DNA of 64,000 nt from Neobacillus mesonae (GTDB taxonomy: Bacteria; Bacillota; Bacilli; Bacillales; Cytobacillaceae). Position 1 is the stretch's first letter, and every line of letters begins with the position of its first letter. The notes under the pieces are model-generated. The model was not told where the DNA came from and ran no database searches. It was given only the letters and a program-made list of their open reading frames with translations. Position numbers and translations under genes: made by a program. Of this stretch, positions 20,876 to 31,665 are shown piece by piece. Location of the stretch: assembly GCF_023715155.1 (NCBI RefSeq), contig NZ_JAMBNQ010000001.1, positions 186,001 through 250,000 of the forward strand, in the 5' to 3' direction.

Positions 20876-22168
20876 TTGGCAGTAGAACAAATAAAAATGC
20901 CGCAATTAGGCGAAAGTGTTACAGAAGGTACCATTAGTAAATGGCTGGTAAAGTCAGGGGAAAGAGTAAATAAATATGATCCTCTAGCAGAGGTAATGAC
21001 CGATAAAGTAAATGCGGAAGTACCCTCATCCTTTTCAGGAGTCATTAAGGATTTAGTTGCAGCTGAAGGAGATACAATTGCTGTTGGCGAAATAATCTGC
21101 ACGATTGAAGTGGAGGGGCAAGAGGATTCTGAAATAAAAACTAAAGAAACTGCCAGCAAACCGGAACGATTATCCGTTTCACCAGAGGGCACCGCTAAGG
21201 GCAAAGAAAATAAAGCCCGCTATTCACCAGCCGTTCTTAAACTTTCACAAGAACATGGAATTGATTTGAAACAGGTAGAAGGTACAGGCGCAGGAGGCCG
21301 GATTACCAGAAAGGATTTATTAAAATTAATTGAGTCCGGAAATATTCCAGCTGCTGGGCAAAAAGAAGCTCTCCCTATAGTAGAACCTGTTAATGAAATG
21401 TCCCAGCCTGCAGCAGTAAAGCCGGCTCCACAACCTGTCCCAGCTGCGGCCAATATCTCAGCCTCCGCCGGCGATATTGAAATCCCGGTGACAGGTGTAC
21501 GCAAAGCGATTGCGGCAAATATGCTTCGCAGCAAGCATGAAATTCCACATGCATGGACAATGGTGGAAGTAGATGCAACGAATCTTGTGGAATACCGTAA
21601 TTCGCTTAAAGAAGAATTTAAGAAAAAAGAAGGTTTTAACCTTACTTATTTTGCGTTCTTTGTAAAAGCTTGTGCACAGGCTTTGAAAGAATATCCGCAA
21701 ATAAACTCAATTTGGGCAGGGGATAAAATCATTCAGAAAAAAGATGTGAATATTTCAATTGCTGTAGCAACTGAAGACGCCCTATTTGTTCCGGTTATTA
21801 AAAATGCCGACGAAAAGACAATTAAGGGAATTGCCCGTGAAATTTCTGAATTAGCTTTAAAAGTAAGAAATGGAAAACTGAAGCCCGAGGATATGCAGGG
21901 AGGGACTTTTACAGTAAACAATACAGGCTCGTTCGGATCTGTTCAATCTATGGGGATTATTAATTACCCGCAAGCAGCGATTTTACAAGTTGAATCCATA
22001 GTGAAACGCCCTGTAGTCATGAATGGTATGATTGCAGTTCGTGATATGGTCAACCTTTGCTTATCACTTGACCACCGAGTACTGGATGGTTTAGTGTGCG
22101 GCCGCTTCCTTGCCAGAGTGAAAGAAATTCTCGAAAACATGTCCCAATCCACCACTTCCATTTATTAA
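20876..22168 (+). CDS. bkdB: Branched-chain 2-oxoacid dehydrogenase E2 (lipoyl acyltransferase)
   Basis: Core acyltransferase that moves the acyl group from E1 to CoA. The 430 residues contain one lipoyl domain with the lipoylation site MTDKVNAE (Lys about 43), a peripheral subunit-binding domain (YSPAVLKLSQEHGIDLKQV, GTGAGGRITRKDLL, about 115-147), an Ala/Pro linker and the catalytic domain ending in LSLDHRVLDGLVCGRF, with the active-site His and Asp. The start is TTG at 20876 behind AGAAGGAGGGTTACCCA. It is last in the operon, followed by a strong terminator. Confidence 0.97.
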   Translation: MAVEQIKMPQLGESVTEGTISKWLVKSGERVNKYDPLAEVMTDKVNAEVPSSFSGVIKDLVAAEGDTIAVGEIICTIEVEGQEDSEIKTKETASKPERLSVSPEGTAKGKENKARYSPAVLKLSQEHGIDLKQVEGTGAGGRITRKDLLKLIESGNIPAAGQKEALPIVEPVNEMSQPAAVKPAPQPVPAAANISASAGDIEIPVTGVRKAIAANMLRSKHEIPHAWTMVEVDATNLVEYRNSLKEEFKKKEGFNLTYFAFFVKACAQALKEYPQINSIWAGDKIIQKKDVNISIAVATEDALFVPVIKNADEKTIKGIAREISELALKVRNGKLKPEDMQGGTFTVNNTGSFGSVQSMGIINYPQAAILQVESIVKRPVVMNGMIAVRDMVNLCLSLDHRVLDGLVCGRFLARVKEILENMSQSTTSIY

Positions 22169-22176
22169 ATCCGCTT

Positions 22177-22209
22177 ATCCGCCAATTAACCTAATTGGCG
22201 GATGTTTTT
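22177..22209 (+). terminator. Rho-independent terminator of the bkd operon
   Basis: ATCCGCCAATTA pairs with the downstream AATTGGCGGAT around a four-base loop and is followed by GTTTTT. Confidence 0.9.
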
Positions 22210-22231
22210 CCTGAGATTAGATGGGAAGGGG

Positions 22232-22900
22232 TTACACATTTTTTAAAATCCGGGAAACTCCCCAAATGACAGCTCCACTTATCAAAGAGGTGTACCATGC
22301 AAAATCCATTGAAGGTCCAATGCCCGGCAGGAAATACCCAGCAGCTATAACGATTCCCATTGAAACGGCGCCATAAAGACCAGCCTTTACTGAATCACTT
22401 AAACTGCTGTTCTTTTCTTTAAAAAGGGAATGATTAATGATTTTAAAAATATACCGTACACCGAAAAGGCTGAATCCAACAATTAAAAAGACAATAATTG
22501 ACGTTTTAACTGGATAAACTGTAATATTTACATCCTTGAAAAAAGAGGCTCCAAAAATAATAACACCACGAATTAATAAAAAGTAACCTAACAGATTCAG
22601 AGCAATTTCTGAAAAAAATTTAGCTAAGTTTTTCCTATTCTCCCTTGGCAGCTGTTCAATTAATTCATCAGCAAATCTCTTCGGATTATTCCCAAAAATT
22701 TCCGCTGCAGTCTTTCCTTCTTTTTGCCCTTCAATTAAATGGTCCAATATCTCCATTAAAATTTCTTCAGATTGCTGCTCTGAAAGAAATAAATGCAGTC
22801 TAATATATAGTAGAAAATCAGTATAATATTTTTCGTTTTCTGGAGTTAGTTCAGTCCTTCGATGATTATTCATTTCAATTAACTGCTTAGCTTCAATCAT
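22232..22900 (-). CDS. HAAS-domain/DUF1700-like membrane protein
   Basis: A 222-residue protein whose N-terminal 90 residues are soluble and helical (YLLYIRLHLFLSEQQSEEIL-like spacing, LDHLIEGQKEGKTAAEIFG, PKRFADELIEQLP), matching the HAAS/DUF1700 signalling module. Three to four hydrophobic helices follow (about 95-115, 127-147, 170-190, 195-215). Such genes are typically paired with a PadR repressor, as here: the upstream padR stop overlaps this start by 8 bases. Probably a PadR-controlled membrane protein of unknown role. Confidence 0.7.
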   Translation of the reverse strand: MIEAKQLIEMNNHRRTELTPENEKYYTDFLLYIRLHLFLSEQQSEEILMEILDHLIEGQKEGKTAAEIFGNNPKRFADELIEQLPRENRKNLAKFFSEIALNLLGYFLLIRGVIIFGASFFKDVNITVYPVKTSIIVFLIVGFSLFGVRYIFKIINHSLFKEKNSSLSDSVKAGLYGAVSMGIVIAAGYFLPGIGPSMDFAWYTSLISGAVIWGVSRILKNV

Positions 22901-23228
22901 TTGAATTCCCCCTTTTTAATAATGAGTTTGCAGGAATTACAATTTGTTCCCACTCTTTTGCGATCTCATTCAAAACTTTCATTCCAGCTTCGGTTAAAAA
23001 ATAATATTTTCGATTAGGGCCTGACGCCGAAGGCTGCATTTCCCCGCGAATATAGCCATTCTTTTGCAGCCTTAATAAAACTGGATAAATGGTGCCTTCA
23101 CTAACATCTTTAAGTCCTGCTTGTTGCAGTTTTTTTGAAAGTTCATAACCATATGCAGGTTCTTTTTCAATGACCGAAAGTACACACCCATCCAATATTC
23201 CTTTTAATAACTGGCTTCGTAATGACAT
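22893..23228 (-). CDS. PadR family transcriptional repressor
   Basis: A 111-residue winged-helix repressor with the PadR core LLKGILDGCVLSVIEKEPAY followed by GYELSKKLQQAGLKDVSEGT and the wing YFLTEAGMKVL. ATG at 23228 is chosen because AAGGAAGCCTATT precedes it; the frame is open further. It is the first gene of a two-gene unit with the membrane protein. A perfect 10-bp dyad upstream (23283-23307) is its likely operator. The ligand is unknown. Confidence 0.92.
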   Translation of the reverse strand: MSLRSQLLKGILDGCVLSVIEKEPAYGYELSKKLQQAGLKDVSEGTIYPVLLRLQKNGYIRGEMQPSASGPNRKYYFLTEAGMKVLNEIAKEWEQIVIPANSLLKRGNSND

Positions 23229-23282
23229 AATAGGCTTCCTTTCAGATAGTATATGGTAAAACAAGGTAGTGGTTTGTAAAAT

Positions 23283-23307
23283 AACTACTTTGCATTACAA
23301 AGTAGTT
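23283..23307. promoter_or_regulatory. Inverted repeat, candidate PadR operator
   Basis: AACTACTTTG and CAAAGTAGTT form a perfect 10-bp dyad around CATTA, 55 bases upstream of padR. A further partial copy (GTAGTGGTTTG) lies toward the gene. PadR proteins commonly autoregulate through such dyads. It also faces mutA on the other side and could influence that promoter. Confidence 0.6.
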
Positions 23308-23474
23308 GATTATAGAATAAAATGGAAAAGTATTTCTGTCAAGCAGTAATTGCGAGTTAAAGGAAGCAAACTTTCAGGAACAGCTTGGCTTGTTATGAAG
23401 GTGCTTATGTTTTCTTATTGCCTGATTACAAATTGTGTCCTAAAATAGTATATACATGGAAGGGGGATAAGGTT

Positions 23475-25313
23475 TTGGATGAAATGAGAAATCAGAATTT
23501 TCCAATAGGGTCATTGGACGATTGGTATGAAAAGGCTGTTCAGTCACTAAAAGGAAAAAGGGCAGAATCATTGCAAACCAATACATATGAATCGATTATT
23601 TTGAAACCGCTTTATACCAAAAAAGATGAACAATCCGTATCGAACTACCCTGGAGGGTCAGATTTTAGAAGAGGGACTGACCTGTTAGGCTACGTTAAGA
23701 ATGAATGGAAAGTCGCACAGAAGATTCAATACGAAACCTTTGAAGAGCTAAAACAAAAGCTTGAAGATGCCTTAAATAAGGGACAAACTGCTAATGCCTT
23801 TGAGATTTCTAAGACAATAGCTGCTAGTTTTTCAGAATTAATAGGGGATAAAGCGGGAAAATATCCGTTTGCAATTAATTCAAAACAGTACCAGGCGGAG
23901 ATTTTAAATAATCTATCCAAAACGGGAGCACAGTTATCTGGATATATTGCTAATGATCAAATAGCATTATTTGCCGAAGAGGGAGTTCTTCAGGAAGAAG
24001 CACTACAAAAGTGGGCAAATGAAATAAAGCAATTAAACAATCAATATCCCAATTTACGTACAATTCTTATTGATACAACAGTTTATCATAATGGAGGGGC
24101 TAATGCTGTTCAAGAATTAGCTATCGCAGCAGCCACCGGTGTATTTTATCTTGATAAACTGTTAGAGGCAGAAGTTAATCTCGAAAAAGCTCTTTCCAAA
24201 ATGATTTTTCAGTTCTCCATAGGAAGTAATTTCTTTATGGAATTGGCAAAGATTCGAGCAGCTAGACTGCTATGGAATCGAATTACAGAACTATATGGAG
24301 CCGAAGAGAAAGCACGAGGAATGCAAATTTCAGCAGAAACCTCCCGATTTACAAAAACAATTCATGATCCAGAGGTTAATCTGCTTCGGTCCGGAAATGA
24401 GGCTTTTGCAGCCGTTTTAGGGGGAGTCCAATACTTGCATGTGGAGCCATTTGATGGAATCACTGGCTCAAGCCCTTTCTCAGAAAGAATTGCCCGTAAT
24501 ATGCAGCTGATTTTAAAAGAAGAGGCTCATTTGCAAAAAGTAGCTGACCCGGCCGGTGGATCTTGGTATATAGAAACGTTGACAGATGAATTGGCAGAAA
24601 AGGCATGGGCATTTTTTCAAGCAATTGATGCGAGAGGCGGAATTCTTGAAGGGTTAAAAACAAATTGGCTCCAGAAGGAAATTGCCGAAGCTTTTGCGAA
24701 AAAAAGCTATGATGTCATGACGAGAAAACAAAGCATCGTTGGGACAAATGTTTATGCAAAACTGGATGAAACGGTTACGTATAAAAAAGAAAATAAAGTT
24801 ATAAAAAATAATAATATAGAATCCATACCTCAAAGAAGATTAGCAGAGTCATATGAACAATTGCGAAGAAAGGCCCAAAATTTGGCTGACCAAAAAGGGA
24901 CTGTACCGGCTGTTGGAATGCTCTGCCTTGGGGAATTGAAACAATACAAGGCAAGGCTTGATTTCATGAAAGGCTTCTTATCTGCAGGCGGGATCAATAC
25001 AATTGAAAGCCATGCAATACATTCCATTGAAGATGCGAAACAATTCCTTACTTCATTATCTGCTCATTTCATTTGTATTTGCGGAACGAATGAACAATAT
25101 GAAGCACTTGGACATGAAATGCTGAATTCTTTGAAACAATCGTTTCCAACGAGGGAATTTTTCTTGGCAGGGCTTCCTGAAAAGGAAAGCCAAAATCAGT
25201 GGGCGGCTGAAGGAATTAAACAATTTATTCATGTTAAAAGCAATTGCTATGAAATACTTTCTGCCATTTTAAATGAATTGGAGGTGACAATGGATGAAAA
25301 ACAAAAAGCCTGA
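23475..25313 (+). CDS. mutA: Methylmalonyl-CoA mutase small (beta) subunit
   Basis: Non-catalytic partner of the B12-dependent mutase that interconverts methylmalonyl-CoA and succinyl-CoA. TTG at 23475 is chosen because AGGGGGATAAGG lies eight bases upstream; an upstream open frame has no site. About 612 aa with the mutase barrel segments [19 protein letters not shown] and [17 protein letters not shown]; the C-terminal B12-like domain lacks the DxHxxG cobalt-ligating motif, as expected for this subunit. It overlaps mutB by 20 bases. It is the first gene of mutA-mutB-meaB. Confidence 0.94.
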   Translation: MDEMRNQNFPIGSLDDWYEKAVQSLKGKRAESLQTNTYESIILKPLYTKKDEQSVSNYPGGSDFRRGTDLLGYVKNEWKVAQKIQYETFEELKQKLEDALNKGQTANAFEISKTIAASFSELIGDKAGKYPFAINSKQYQAEILNNLSKTGAQLSGYIANDQIALFAEEGVLQEEALQKWANEIKQLNNQYPNLRTILIDTTVYHNGGANAVQELAIAAATGVFYLDKLLEAEVNLEKALSKMIFQFSIGSNFFMELAKIRAARLLWNRITELYGAEEKARGMQISAETSRFTKTIHDPEVNLLRSGNEAFAAVLGGVQYLHVEPFDGITGSSPFSERIARNMQLILKEEAHLQKVADPAGGSWYIETLTDELAEKAWAFFQAIDARGGILEGLKTNWLQKEIAEAFAKKSYDVMTRKQSIVGTNVYAKLDETVTYKKENKVIKNNNIESIPQRRLAESYEQLRRKAQNLADQKGTVPAVGMLCLGELKQYKARLDFMKGFLSAGGINTIESHAIHSIEDAKQFLTSLSAHFICICGTNEQYEALGHEMLNSLKQSFPTREFFLAGLPEKESQNQWAAEGIKQFIHVKSNCYEILSAILNELEVTMDEKQKA

Positions 25314-27501
25314 TTTTCAAAACACTCCATTGTTTGATAAAACACCGCAAATGACAAAAGAAGAATGGAAGAAAAAAGTAGAGCAGGAAATAAATGATTC
25401 TATCGAAAATCTGCTCTTTGAAACCAATGAGCAGATCAAATTAAAACCTCTCTATACGAAAGAAGATCGGAAAGGAATTGAACATCTGGATCATCTTCCA
25501 GGACTGCCGCCATTTACAAGGGGACCATATCCAACTATGTACGTGAATCGTCCTTGGACAGTTAGACAATATGCCGGATTTTCAACAGCCGAGGAAAGTA
25601 ATGCCTTTTATCGCCGAAACTTGGCGATGGGACAAAAAGGTTTATCAGTGGCTTTTGACCTTGCGACCCATCGAGGGTACGATTCTGATCATTCACGTGT
25701 TGTAGGGGATGTTGGAAAAGCGGGTGTGGCCATTGATTCCGTACTTGATATGAAAACTTTGTTTGCTGGAATTCCACTGGATCAAATGTCTGTTTCAATG
25801 ACGATGAATGGTGCGGTGCTTCCGGTGCTTGCCTTTTTTATCGTAACAGCCGAGGAGCAGGGGGTTACCCAGGAAAAATTATCGGGCACAATTCAAAATG
25901 ATATTTTAAAAGAATATATGGTTCGAAATACATATATTTATCCGCCGGAAATGTCAATGAAAATTATTGCTGACATTTTTGAATATACATCCAAATATAT
26001 GCCAAAGTTTAATAGCATCAGTATTTCCGGATACCATATGCAGGAGGCTGGAGCACCCGCAGATATAGAGCTTGCATATACCCTGGCTGACGGCTTGGAA
26101 TATGTAAGAACGGGTCTTAAAGCAGGAATTGATATTGACTCATTTGCCCCAAGGCTGTCATTTTTCTGGGGTATTGGCATGAATTATTTTATGGAGGTTG
26201 CTAAATTACGGGCTGCAAGGCTGATTTGGGCAAAAATGATGAAATCCTTTCATCCGAAAAATGAAAAATCTATGGCACTTCGCACTCATTCACAAACATC
26301 CGGCTGGAGTTTGACAGAGCAAGATCCATTTAATAATGTAGCCAGAACGTTAATTGAAGCCCATGCTGCAGCAATGGGACATACTCAATCCCTGCATACG
26401 AATGCACTAGACGAAGCGATTGCCCTGCCGACTGATTTCTCTGCACGGATTGCCCGCAACACACAGCTTTTCCTCCAAGAAGAAGCTGGAATTACCAAGG
26501 TAATTGATCCTTGGGCTGGTTCCTATTATGTTGAAAAGCTGACCGATGAACTAGTGAAAAGGGCCTGGAGCCATATAGAGGAAATCGAAAATCTTGGCGG
26601 TATGGCAAAAGCAATTGAAACCGGCCTTCCAAAAATGAGGATTGAGGAGGCGGCCGCCAGAAGACAAGCACAAATTGATTCCGGCAAGGAAACGATTATA
26701 GGTGTTAACCGCTTCCGCCTTGAAAAAGAAGAGCCGCTTGATATTTTAGATATTGATAATACAGCCGTCCGGCTAAAGCAGATTGAAAAATTAAATTCCC
26801 TTAAAGCTGGACGGGATGATCAGAATGTGGAGGAGGCTTTGACCGCTCTTGCACAGGCTGCAAAAACGGGTGAAAGAAATTTATTAGAGCTTGCTGTTCA
26901 GGCAGCACGAGTTAGAGCATCATTAGGAGAAATTTCTGATGCTATTGAAAAAGCCGCAGGACGTCATAAAGCGGTAATCCAATCCATCAGTGGTGTATAC
27001 AGCTCAAGCTACAGTAATGAAGAAGAAATTGCCGCAGTAAAACAAATGTCTGACGAATTCCTTGAAAACGAAGGAAGAAGACCGAGGATTTTAATTGCAA
27101 AGATGGGGCAGGATGGACATGACCGAGGTGCCAAAGTGATTGCCACCGCCTTTGCGGATCTTGGTTTTGACGTTGATATTGGTCCATTATTCCAGACTCC
27201 GGAGGAAACAGCGCTGCAAGCTGTTGAAAATGATGTACATGTTATTGGTATGAGTTCGCTTGCTGCCGGACATAAAACACTTTTGCCAGAGCTTGCTGCT
27301 GAACTGAAAAAATTAGGCCGTGAAGATATTCTAATTGTAATCGGAGGTGTCATACCAGCTCAGGATTATCAATTTTTATATGACCATGGTGCATCCGCCA
27401 TATTTGGACCTGGGACGGTCATTCCGGTTTCTGCACAAAAAGTCATTAAAGCTATTTATCAACAGCTTGGTTATGAGGAAGTAGAAACTAATGGCCGCTG
27501 A
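25294..27501 (+). CDS. mutB: Methylmalonyl-CoA mutase large (alpha) subunit
   Basis: Catalytic adenosylcobalamin subunit. The 735 residues have the substrate barrel ([49 protein letters not shown]) and a C-terminal cobalamin-binding domain with the DxHxxG motif in [12 protein letters not shown] near residue 604 and [16 protein letters not shown]. Its start lies within the end of mutA behind GGAGGTGACAATGG, and its last 11 bases overlap meaB. Together with mce and mmdA further downstream it forms the propionate route. Confidence 0.97.
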   Translation: MKNKKPDFQNTPLFDKTPQMTKEEWKKKVEQEINDSIENLLFETNEQIKLKPLYTKEDRKGIEHLDHLPGLPPFTRGPYPTMYVNRPWTVRQYAGFSTAEESNAFYRRNLAMGQKGLSVAFDLATHRGYDSDHSRVVGDVGKAGVAIDSVLDMKTLFAGIPLDQMSVSMTMNGAVLPVLAFFIVTAEEQGVTQEKLSGTIQNDILKEYMVRNTYIYPPEMSMKIIADIFEYTSKYMPKFNSISISGYHMQEAGAPADIELAYTLADGLEYVRTGLKAGIDIDSFAPRLSFFWGIGMNYFMEVAKLRAARLIWAKMMKSFHPKNEKSMALRTHSQTSGWSLTEQDPFNNVARTLIEAHAAAMGHTQSLHTNALDEAIALPTDFSARIARNTQLFLQEEAGITKVIDPWAGSYYVEKLTDELVKRAWSHIEEIENLGGMAKAIETGLPKMRIEEAAARRQAQIDSGKETIIGVNRFRLEKEEPLDILDIDNTAVRLKQIEKLNSLKAGRDDQNVEEALTALAQAAKTGERNLLELAVQAARVRASLGEISDAIEKAAGRHKAVIQSISGVYSSSYSNEEEIAAVKQMSDEFLENEGRRPRILIAKMGQDGHDRGAKVIATAFADLGFDVDIGPLFQTPEETALQAVENDVHVIGMSSLAAGHKTLLPELAAELKKLGREDILIVIGGVIPAQDYQFLYDHGASAIFGPGTVIPVSAQKVIKAIYQQLGYEEVETNGR

Positions 27502-28609
27502 TGATTATAAGCCTGAATGGAGTGACCCGGATAATCCTGACCTTTGTTCAAGTGTGGTAAGAAAAGGAGAACCGATAGAAGGGCAGGAGAGTTCTCTTCA
27601 AAAAAACAGCCGTTTTACCAAACGAAACGTGCAGGAGCCTGCTATAGAAGAGTTGTTCAATGGTGTCCGAAACGGAAACAGAGGTCTGCTCGCAAGGGCG
27701 ATTACGCTTATAGAAAGTAATGCACAACACCATTTCCAAAAGGCACAGGACCTTTTGCAAAAACTTCTGCCATACAGCGGCAATTCAATTCGGATTGGGA
27801 TAACAGGGGTGCCTGGAGCTGGAAAAAGTACATTTATTGAAGCTTATGGAAATTATCTTTGCAGCAAGGGATTAAAGGTAGCGGTCCTTGCCATTGATCC
27901 AAGTTCAAGCATCAGCGGGGGCAGTATTCTTGGTGATAAAACCCGGATGGAGAGGCTTGCAAGGAATCCGCGGGCATTTATCCGCCCTTCACCATCTGCC
28001 GGAAAACTTGGCGGTGTCCACCGAAAAACCCGGGAAACGATGCTTGTATGTGAAGCAGCTGGTTTTGATGTAATTTTAATTGAAACCGTTGGTGTCGGGC
28101 AAAGTGAAGTTATTATCAGAGATATGGTTGATTTCTTTATGCTGCTGGTATTAACGGGTGCAGGCGATGAATTGCAGGGAATGAAAAAAGGAATTATGGA
28201 ACTTGCCGATGCCGTTATTGTTCATAAAGCGGACGGTGATAATAAGCCGAGGGCAGAAAAAACAAGGCATGAGTATAAACGAATTCTTCATTTTCTTCAG
28301 CCTGCAACAAAAGGCTGGGAAACGAAAGCATATACCTGTTCTTCCTTTACTGGGGAAGGCATCAGTGAAATTTGGGAAATGATTAAAAACTTCGAAGAGA
28401 CAGGAAAAGATTCGGGAGTTTTTGGAGAGAGACGAAAAGCACAGGCGCGTGAATGGCTTTATGCATTAATTACAGACCAGCTGCACTATCATTTTTATCA
28501 TCATCCGGAAATTAAGAATCTGCTGCCGAAATTAGAGAATGAAGTCATTGCCGGAGATCAAACTGTTGCTTCGGCAGTGGACATTCTTTTTAAACAATTT
28601 CATTTCTAA
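27491..28609 (+). CDS. meaB: MeaB/ArgK G-protein chaperone of methylmalonyl-CoA mutase
   Basis: P-loop GTPase of the G3E/SIMIBI type that loads and protects the mutase cofactor. The 372 residues carry Walker [13 protein letters not shown] near residue 105, [18 protein letters not shown], the E-T-VG switch [11 protein letters not shown] and the base-recognition segment VHKADGDN (VxKADG in place of NKxD, usual for this family). About 75 N-terminal residues precede the G domain; the first 40 are polar and low in conservation. The name ArgK is historical. Overlap with mutB supports a functional complex. Confidence 0.95.
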   Translation: MAADDYKPEWSDPDNPDLCSSVVRKGEPIEGQESSLQKNSRFTKRNVQEPAIEELFNGVRNGNRGLLARAITLIESNAQHHFQKAQDLLQKLLPYSGNSIRIGITGVPGAGKSTFIEAYGNYLCSKGLKVAVLAIDPSSSISGGSILGDKTRMERLARNPRAFIRPSPSAGKLGGVHRKTRETMLVCEAAGFDVILIETVGVGQSEVIIRDMVDFFMLLVLTGAGDELQGMKKGIMELADAVIVHKADGDNKPRAEKTRHEYKRILHFLQPATKGWETKAYTCSSFTGEGISEIWEMIKNFEETGKDSGVFGERRKAQAREWLYALITDQLHYHFYHHPEIKNLLPKLENEVIAGDQTVASAVDILFKQFHF

Positions 28610-28686
28610 GTAATACTATTTGGAAAAAATGCATTTCACCTGTTAATATGGTAGCATAGGCTAAATTAAAGGAGTGAAAGAAATAG

Positions 28687-29124
28687 ATGAGTATGGATTT
28701 TAATATTTTTATGAATGATGTTGTCCGCCAGGCGCGTCAGGAGATTACTTCTGTTGGTTACGAAGAGCTTACAACACCTGAAGAAGTAGAAGAAGCATTA
28801 GAGCGTAAAGGAACAACCTTGGTAATGATTAATTCGGTTTGCGGCTGTGCCGGGGGCATTGCCCGTCCTGCAGCTGCTCACGCGATTCATTATGATAAAC
28901 GTCCTAACCATCTTGTAACAGTATTTGCCGGACAGGATAAAGAAGCAACGGAAAAGGCGAGAAGCTACTTTACTGGTTTTCCGCCATCCTCACCATCCTT
29001 TGCATTGTTAAAGGACGGAAAAATTTGTTCTATGCTGGAAAGACATCAAATCGAAGGGTATGACCCTGCAACAGTAGTATCAAAATTACAGCAGGAATTT
29101 GAAAAATACTGTGAAGAAGTATAA
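28687..29124 (+). CDS. brxB: Bacilliredoxin BrxB (YqiW, DUF1094)
   Basis: Thioredoxin-like protein that removes bacillithiol from bacillithiolated proteins. The 145 residues contain the bacilliredoxin CGC active site in [12 protein letters not shown] near residue 51, and [18 protein letters not shown], typical of the DUF1094 family. AAAGGAGTGAAAGAAAT precedes the ATG. It lies between meaB and artP, and a strong terminator isolates it downstream. Its presence implies that the organism makes bacillithiol. Confidence 0.95.
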   Translation: MSMDFNIFMNDVVRQARQEITSVGYEELTTPEEVEEALERKGTTLVMINSVCGCAGGIARPAAAHAIHYDKRPNHLVTVFAGQDKEATEKARSYFTGFPPSSPSFALLKDGKICSMLERHQIEGYDPATVVSKLQQEFEKYCEEV

Positions 29125-29131
29125 TTTAGAG

Positions 29132-29165
29132 AAAAAGTCAATCTCACATGAGGTTGACTTTTTTT
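29132..29165 (+). terminator. Rho-independent terminator of brxB
   Basis: A 14-bp stem: AAAAAGTCAATCTC pairs with GAGGTTGACTTTTT around ACAT (one wobble), ending in a T run. Confidence 0.9.
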
Positions 29166-29218
29166 AGTCTGGGAAAAATTACTTTTTAAAAAAAGGCTGG
29201 TTATTTAGAAAAATATAT

Positions 29219-29273
29219 TTGCATAATAATAATTCTGTGTTAAAATTCATTACATTGAATAATTATTAATTCA
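29219..29273 (+). promoter_or_regulatory. Promoter of artPQR with possible ARG-box-like dyad
   Basis: TTGCAT (29219-29224), 16 bases, then TAAAAT (29241-29246). Around the expected transcription start is TGAAT...ATTCA (29256-29273), an AT-rich dyad resembling ArgR half sites, although with 8 rather than 4 bases between arms. Regulation by ArgR is an inference from the dyad and from the transporter's type. Confidence 0.4.
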
Positions 29274-29322
29274 GTCGCCTATTAATCAAATTATATGAAA
29301 TACATCAAAGGGGGAATACCAA

Positions 29323-30105
29323 ATGAAAAAGGTACTTATACTATTGTTAACAATGGTAATGGCAGTAGGTCTTGCTGCTTGCGGAACTAGTGATAAAGAG
29401 AACAAAGCGGGCAGCAGCGATAAAAAAGTATTGGTGATGGGCACATCTGCTGACTATGCACCATTTGAATATGTTGAAACAGAGAAAAGTGATGAGATTA
29501 TTGGGTTCGATGTTGATTTAGGAAAAGCTATTGCTAGTAAACTAGGTTATAAAGTAGAAGTAAAGGATATGGATTTTAATGGATTAGTACAAGCCCTTAA
29601 ATCAGGTCAGGCAGACTTTGTAATGGCAGGTATGACTCCAACACCAAAAAGAAAGAAAAACGTTGATTTCAGTGATATTTATTACACAGCTAAACACATG
29701 ATTGTTTCCAAAAAAGAGAGCAACATTAAATCTTTAGAAGACTTAAAAGGAAAAACAGTTGGAGTGCAGCTTGGTTCTATTCAAGAAGAAAAAGCGAAAG
29801 AGATTGCTAAGCAGGTCGATATTAAAATAGAAGACCGTAACCGTATTCCAGATCTAATTCAAGAAATGAAATCCGGCAGATTTGATGCAGCAATTATTGA
29901 AGATACAGTTGCTAAAGGATATATCAATAAAGAAAAAGATCTTACAGATTTTACGATTAGTGACAAACCTGAAGATGCAGGATCCGCAATTGCTTTTCCA
30001 AAAAACAGTGAATTAACAAAGAAATTTAATGAAGAGTTAAAGAAAATGAAGGAAAATGGCGAACTTGATAAATTAGTTGTAAAATGGTTCGGCGGAGAAC
30101 AGTAA
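29323..30105 (+). CDS. artP: Amino-acid ABC transporter substrate-binding lipoprotein (arginine type)
   Basis: Extracellular solute receptor of a polar amino-acid importer. A lipoprotein signal peptide ends at LAAC (Cys20), followed by a flexible charged linker and the SBP_bac_3 fold (FEYVETEKSDEIIGFDVDLG, GLVQALKSGQADFVMAGM, KTVGVQLGSIQEE). 260 aa. AAAGGGGGAATACC precedes the ATG. It corresponds to B. subtilis ArtP (YqiX), the high-affinity arginine receptor; the exact substrate here is inferred from synteny and similarity. Confidence 0.92.
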   Translation: MKKVLILLLTMVMAVGLAACGTSDKENKAGSSDKKVLVMGTSADYAPFEYVETEKSDEIIGFDVDLGKAIASKLGYKVEVKDMDFNGLVQALKSGQADFVMAGMTPTPKRKKNVDFSDIYYTAKHMIVSKKESNIKSLEDLKGKTVGVQLGSIQEEKAKEIAKQVDIKIEDRNRIPDLIQEMKSGRFDAAIIEDTVAKGYINKEKDLTDFTISDKPEDAGSAIAFPKNSELTKKFNEELKKMKENGELDKLVVKWFGGEQ

Positions 30106-30115
30106 TTTTCTTGAC

Positions 30116-30157
30116 TAGAGACGTTTGGGAGAGGTATTTTTCTTCCGGACGTCTCTA
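30116..30157 (+). promoter_or_regulatory. Intercistronic hairpin between artP and artQ
   Basis: TAGAGACGT pairs perfectly with ACGTCTCTA across a 24-base loop, followed by CTATTTTATTG. Such hairpins after the binding-protein gene usually protect its mRNA or partly terminate transcription, giving more receptor than permease. Confidence 0.6.
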
Positions 30158-30180
30158 CTATTTTATTGAAAGGAAGGTAT

Positions 30181-30843
30181 ATGATGGACTTAGATTTTAT
30201 GCAATTTATCCCATCTTTGCCCTATATTTTAAAAGGAATTCTTGTCACTTTAAAAATTGTCGTTATTGCGGCAGTTTTAGGGTTTGTCTTTGGAATCATC
30301 CTATCGTTATTTAAAATAAGCAAAGTCAAAATTCTTGGATGGTTTGCCGATTTTTATACATCTATATTTCGCGGTACACCTTTAGTCCTGCAATTAATGA
30401 TCATTTATTTTGGTTCACCGCAGATTTTTGGTTTCCAAGTTGAGCCATATACTGCTGCCATTTTGTCTTTTTCCCTTAATTCGGGTGCTTATATTTCAGA
30501 AATTATTCGTGCCGGTATTATGGCCATTGATAAAGGCCAGCAGGAAGCTGCGATGGCATTGGGCGTACCTTATGGAAAAATGATGTGGGATCTTATCCTC
30601 CCTCAGGCGCTTAAAAACATTCTTCCTGCATTAATGAATGAATTTATTTCGCTTACAAAAGAGTCAGCGATTGTCACAACAATTGGTGTTATGGATATTA
30701 TGCGTCGTGCTTACCAAGTGGGGGCACAATACTATTCTTATTTTGAACCATTAATTCTCGCTGGTATTATTTATTATTTAATGGTTATTACCTTGACTCT
30801 ATTAGGGAAAGCAGTGGAAAGGAGAATGAGACGCAGTGATTAA
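30181..30843 (+). CDS. artQ: Amino-acid ABC transporter permease (arginine type)
   Basis: Membrane subunit of the importer. ATG at 30181 follows GAAAGGAAGGTAT and gives 220 residues; an in-frame start at 30166 precedes that site. It shows four to five hydrophobic helices and the HisM-type EAA loop [20 protein letters not shown] that contacts the ATPase. It overlaps artR by 8 bases. B. subtilis ArtQ (YqiY) is the ortholog by position. Confidence 0.94.
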   Translation: MMDLDFMQFIPSLPYILKGILVTLKIVVIAAVLGFVFGIILSLFKISKVKILGWFADFYTSIFRGTPLVLQLMIIYFGSPQIFGFQVEPYTAAILSFSLNSGAYISEIIRAGIMAIDKGQQEAAMALGVPYGKMMWDLILPQALKNILPALMNEFISLTKESAIVTTIGVMDIMRRAYQVGAQYYSYFEPLILAGIIYYLMVITLTLLGKAVERRMRRSD

Positions 30844-31558
30844 GGTAGAAAATTTGTATAAAAATTTTGGGAATCTTGAAGTTTTAAAGGGAATTTCAAC
30901 AACCATTAATACTGGTGAAGTTGTCGCAATCATCGGCCCATCTGGTTCGGGTAAATCTACCTTTTTACGCTGTATGAACCTCCTAGAAACGCCAACCAAG
31001 GGGAAAATTTGGATTGGGGATCAAGAAGCAACAGATAAAAAAACAAATATCATGAAGATTCGGCAAAATGTAGGGATGGTATTTCAGCACTTTCATCTTT
31101 TTCCTCATAAAACAGTCCTGCAAAACCTTACCTACGCACCAATGAAGGTAAAAGGGCTGTCAAAGGGACAAGCTGAAAAAACTGCTTTTGACCTATTAAA
31201 AAGGGTAGGCTTATCGGAAAAAGTAAACGAGTATCCTAAGCGATTATCCGGGGGTCAAAAACAGCGGGTTGCTATTGCAAGGGCCTTAGCGATGGAACCT
31301 GAAGTCATGCTTTTTGATGAACCGACGTCTGCCCTTGACCCGGAAATGGTAAAAGAAGTATTAGAGGTTATGAAGACACTGGCTCATACCGGGATGACGA
31401 TGGCCATTGTAACGCACGAAATGGGCTTTGCCCGTGAAGTAGCTGACCGGGTGCTATTCCTTGATGGCGGGATTCTTCTTGAAGATGCACCACCTAAGGA
31501 GTTTTTCTCTAATCCAAAAAGTGAGCGGGCACATGAATTTTTAGAAAAAATGCTATAA
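30836..31558 (+). CDS. artR: Amino-acid ABC transporter ATP-binding protein (arginine type)
   Basis: Cytosolic ATPase of the importer, 240 residues. Walker A GPSGSGKS near residue 38, Q-loop [19 protein letters not shown], signature [19 protein letters not shown], Walker [16 protein letters not shown] and the switch His in [13 protein letters not shown] are all intact. The start is GTG at 30836. Its original terminator, immediately after the stop, is split by the mobile element at 31582-32687. Confidence 0.96.
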   Translation: MIKVENLYKNFGNLEVLKGISTTINTGEVVAIIGPSGSGKSTFLRCMNLLETPTKGKIWIGDQEATDKKTNIMKIRQNVGMVFQHFHLFPHKTVLQNLTYAPMKVKGLSKGQAEKTAFDLLKRVGLSEKVNEYPKRLSGGQKQRVAIARALAMEPEVMLFDEPTSALDPEMVKEVLEVMKTLAHTGMTMAIVTHEMGFAREVADRVLFLDGGILLEDAPPKEFFSNPKSERAHEFLEKML

Positions 31559-31625
31559 CAAAAAAGATGGTCATTTGTGATTAAGTAGTTCCGTTTCGGT
31601 GGAGAAACATACCAAACAGCATGTT

Positions 31626-31665
31626 AAATAGGAGACAAAATCGCATACGATTTTGTCTCCTATTT
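31626..31665 (+). terminator. Terminator-like hairpin inside the element
   Basis: A perfect 18-bp stem, with AGGAGACAAAATCG as the lower-loop arm, around CATA, flanked by A-rich and T-rich sides. Being near the element's left end it can replace the disrupted artR terminator and shield the array from read-through. Confidence 0.85.

Noticed and set aside
23385-23474. Longer N-terminus for MutA
   Set aside because: The frame is open upstream, but there is no ribosome binding site there, while AGGGGGATAAGG lies in front of the TTG at 23475.
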